Positions 62,093 through 64,000 of a stretch of 64,000 bases of DNA are shown piece by piece. Position numbers and translations under genes: made by a program. Positions within the stretch are counted from its first letter, which is position 1, and every line of letters starts with the position of its first letter. This DNA is from Ohtaekwangia sp035628875 (GTDB lineage Bacteria; Bacteroidota; Bacteroidia; Cytophagales; Cyclobacteriaceae), in the NCBI GenBank assembly GCA_035628875.1, contig DASPIZ010000016.1, positions 61,320 through 125,319 of the forward strand, in the 5' to 3' direction. The notes under the pieces are model-generated. The model worked only from the letters and a program-made list of their open reading frames with translations. It was not told where the DNA came from and did not search any database.

Positions 62093-63748
62093 ATGGCCCC
62101 AAAGGTATGGTTTAAAGGATACGCCCTATACGGCATAGTAATACTGATCAGTTTTTTATTGATCGGTAATATTTATGTGATCTATAAGAATAGCCAAACC
62201 ATTGAGCATAACCGCTTGATGTATGAAAATGCAGAAAAAATTAAAGTTAGTACCGTTGAAGTAATCCGGAATTTACATTTGCTGGATATGGCCCTGCGAA
62301 GTTATGCGCTTATTCGACAGGAGCATTATCTTGATGTAGCTGACAGTTGCCTGAGATCAAAAGACTTGCTCTTCGATCAATTAGAAAATTCCCTTGAGTC
62401 GCAGCACTATGCGATGGAAAAATTCAATGTGATGCGCGATTCCATGGAATCCTATTATCGGATTGCCAGGGCGAAGAAAATGCATTTGATCAATGATAAT
62501 ACCGAAGCTTTTATGCAGTTATTGGAATCTGATCCTGGGCGTCGTGCATGGATTGCTTTTAAGCGGTTTGAGGCAGATGTGATTGTATTCGAGACCGATA
62601 TAGCCGTAAGAGCCCGCGATAATTACAAGCAGGCGTTGCAAAACAGTTATATGTTGCAGGTGTTGCTGTTCTTTATTGCCATGCCAACACTGATGTACAC
62701 AGCATACTACACAACCAAGTCTATTAAACTTGCAAATCAATTAAGACGGGCAAAGGAGGCACAGGTTAAGTTCGTTGAAGAGCAGAACCTTCACCTTGAA
62801 AAGAAGGTGGATGAAAGGACAAAAGAATTACTCGCGCAAAACGAAGAAATTATTTCACAACACGAAGAGCTTGCTGCACACAATGATCAACTTTTGTTAC
62901 AGCAACAGGAAATCGAAAATCAGCGAAATGAACTTCATCATCAGAATCAGTTATTACAGGAAGCAAACGCGATCATAGAACAACAACATGCCCAAATCCA
63001 GGTGAAGCATGATGATCTTGCCAGGGAAGTGGATCGGCAAACCCAGGATCTGAAAAAAGCAAATCATGAATTGATCGAGCACAATAACAGGCTTGAACAG
63101 TTCGCTTATATGATTTCACATAATCTGCGCGCACCCATGGCACGTTTTATCGGCTTGTCTTCCATTCTTGATCACGCGAAGAGCCCGGAGGAAGCAACAT
63201 CGATAACACAGATGATGATTCGTTCAGCCAGTGAGCTCGATGAGGTGATCCGGGACTTAGGTGTTATCCTCGGTGTTCAGAAAAGCGGTTCTCAGCTACT
63301 CGTTGAAGTGAACCTGCGAAAAGCCATACAGAAAATTGAGACCATGCTTTCCGATGAGATTCGTGCAACAGGTGCGCAGCTGAACGTTCATTTGAATGGC
63401 ACAGAAAATATTATTTCAGTGCCACAATACGTCGAAAGTATCCTGTATAACCTGATGAGTAATGCACTTAAATACCGCCATCCTGATCGTATCCCCGAAA
63501 TTAACATTGATGCTTCGGATGAAGGAACATTTATGGTGCTAAGGCACAATGATAACGGACTCGGTATTGATCTCGAACAGAACCAAACAAAATTATTTAA
63601 TCTCTATAAACGTTTTCATTTTCATGTGGAAGGAAAGGGATTAGGATTATACCTGGTGAAAACACAAATCGAAGCACTGGGTGGAAAGGTGCACGTTGAA
63701 AGTAAACGTAACGAAGGATCTTCATTCATCTTGTATTTTAAAAAATAA
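62093..63748 (+). CDS. Orphan histidine kinase with helical periplasmic sensor and long coiled coil
   Basis: 551 residues. TM1 about 9-30, a helical periplasmic domain 31-185 (CHASE3-like four-helix pattern), TM2 about 186-207, then an unusually long Gln/Glu-rich coiled coil 215-335 (LLAQNEEIISQHEELAAHND; QQQEIENQRNELHHQNQLLQ). H-box EQFAYMISHNLRAPMARFIG, N-box ILYNLMSNALKYRHPD, and G-box HNDNGLGIDLEQNQ and GKGLGLYLVKTQI. HNLRAP replaces the common HDLRxP. The kinase and signal partners are not adjacent; the helical sensor may detect small molecules or mechanical changes. Confidence 0.9.
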   Translation: MAPKVWFKGYALYGIVILISFLLIGNIYVIYKNSQTIEHNRLMYENAEKIKVSTVEVIRNLHLLDMALRSYALIRQEHYLDVADSCLRSKDLLFDQLENSLESQHYAMEKFNVMRDSMESYYRIARAKKMHLINDNTEAFMQLLESDPGRRAWIAFKRFEADVIVFETDIAVRARDNYKQALQNSYMLQVLLFFIAMPTLMYTAYYTTKSIKLANQLRRAKEAQVKFVEEQNLHLEKKVDERTKELLAQNEEIISQHEELAAHNDQLLLQQQEIENQRNELHHQNQLLQEANAIIEQQHAQIQVKHDDLAREVDRQTQDLKKANHELIEHNNRLEQFAYMISHNLRAPMARFIGLSSILDHAKSPEEATSITQMMIRSASELDEVIRDLGVILGVQKSGSQLLVEVNLRKAIQKIETMLSDEIRATGAQLNVHLNGTENIISVPQYVESILYNLMSNALKYRHPDRIPEINIDASDEGTFMVLRHNDNGLGIDLEQNQTKLFNLYKRFHFHVEGKGLGLYLVKTQIEALGGKVHVESKRNEGSSFILYFKK

Positions 63749-64000
63749 TCTGGTTCTACAGCCGGTAAATCTCTACGTATCAAGGTAGCATTGCGTTTGT
63801 GTGCGAGTAGCCTCTTTGCTTCTTTATCTGATACAACGTTATGTGTACACGCGGATTCTCACTATGGGGCTTGTCTATACCCACATCTTTTTACCCACCA
63901 TCAGTTTTTTTAGCTTTATATAAGTACCACCCTTTGTATATACTTTTAAATTGGTCAAGACCTCTCTTCATTGTTTTGTTGCCGGGCTTACTGTTGAGCA
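63749..64000. other. Window end, no gene seen
   Basis: 252 bp after the kinase. No ORF, RNA gene or terminator is clear; the window ends inside this spacer. Confidence 0.5.

Noticed and set aside
63749..64000. tRNA-like GGTTC motif after the last kinase
   Set aside because: No cloverleaf pairing or acceptor stem could be folded around it.

Overview
The window looks like chromosome of a Bacteroidota bacterium, most likely of the Cytophagales (Chryseolinea/Ohtaekwangia-like). Pointers are: a secreted esterase with a type IX secretion (T9SS) sorting domain; a DUF5916/CBM9 outer-membrane barrel protein; the fused small-membrane-protein type of lycopene cyclase; large two-FtsX-domain ABC permeases paired with an HlyD adaptor and an NtrC-type regulator; flotillin-like FloA; and almost no Shine-Dalgarno sequences, with several TTG/GTG starts. 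No rRNA, tRNA, CRISPR array or prophage was seen. The taxonomic call is inference from gene content.

Layout. 0-3.8 kb: an SDR dehydrogenase and an FAH-family hydrolase (probably the end of a deoxy-sugar oxidation operon), then a tetR-fabF pair with a perfect 26-bp operator. 4.1-15 kb: a histidine kinase and NtrC-type regulator on the minus strand, divergent from an HlyD-ABC-FtsX-FtsX export operon that has a candidate sigma-54 promoter. 15.1-19.2 kb: carotenoid operon crtI-crtB-idi-crtZ-crtY (minus strand), enough with an external GGPP synthase to give zeaxanthin. 19.4-24 kb: Lhr-like repair helicase and PdeM-type nuclease, separated by a MITE-like element and a secreted esterase. 24-28.3 kb: CapA-like protein, then an AT-rich cassette of one small protein and two 2-TM/coiled-coil proteins. 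28.4-33.6 kb: small hypotheticals, a secreted GATase1-like protein and a lone FtsX permease. 34-40 kb: LigD (PE-LIG-POL), a CsbD-like small protein missed by length cut-offs, FloA and a patatin. 40.4-42.2 kb: BlaI repressor plus a BlaR1-like M56 protease fused to a peptidoglycan amidase. 42.5-46 kb: Gfo/Idh/MocA oxidoreductase and a marR/flavin reductase/2Fe-2S ferredoxin unit. 46-64 kb: DUF5916 protein, an 11-residue-repeat secreted protein, two large secreted esterases (one with six PKD-like repeats), two orphan histidine kinases, YHS, YwbE, Bax-like glucosaminidase, DUF1801, and a cytochrome P450.

The strongest unexplained features are: (1) a family of intergenic repeats of several unrelated sequences that all share a 7-nt period, two of them joined into a composite module with a conserved spacer in about ten copies; (2) the BlaI/M56-amidase pair, where a peptidoglycan amidase sits where BlaR1 carries its beta-lactam sensor; (3) the three-gene 25.7-28.3 kb cassette, whose two membrane proteins share a C-terminal motif; and (4) a secreted protein with eleven consecutive 11-residue repeats. 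All functional statements come from reading the sequence and from family knowledge; no database search was run.
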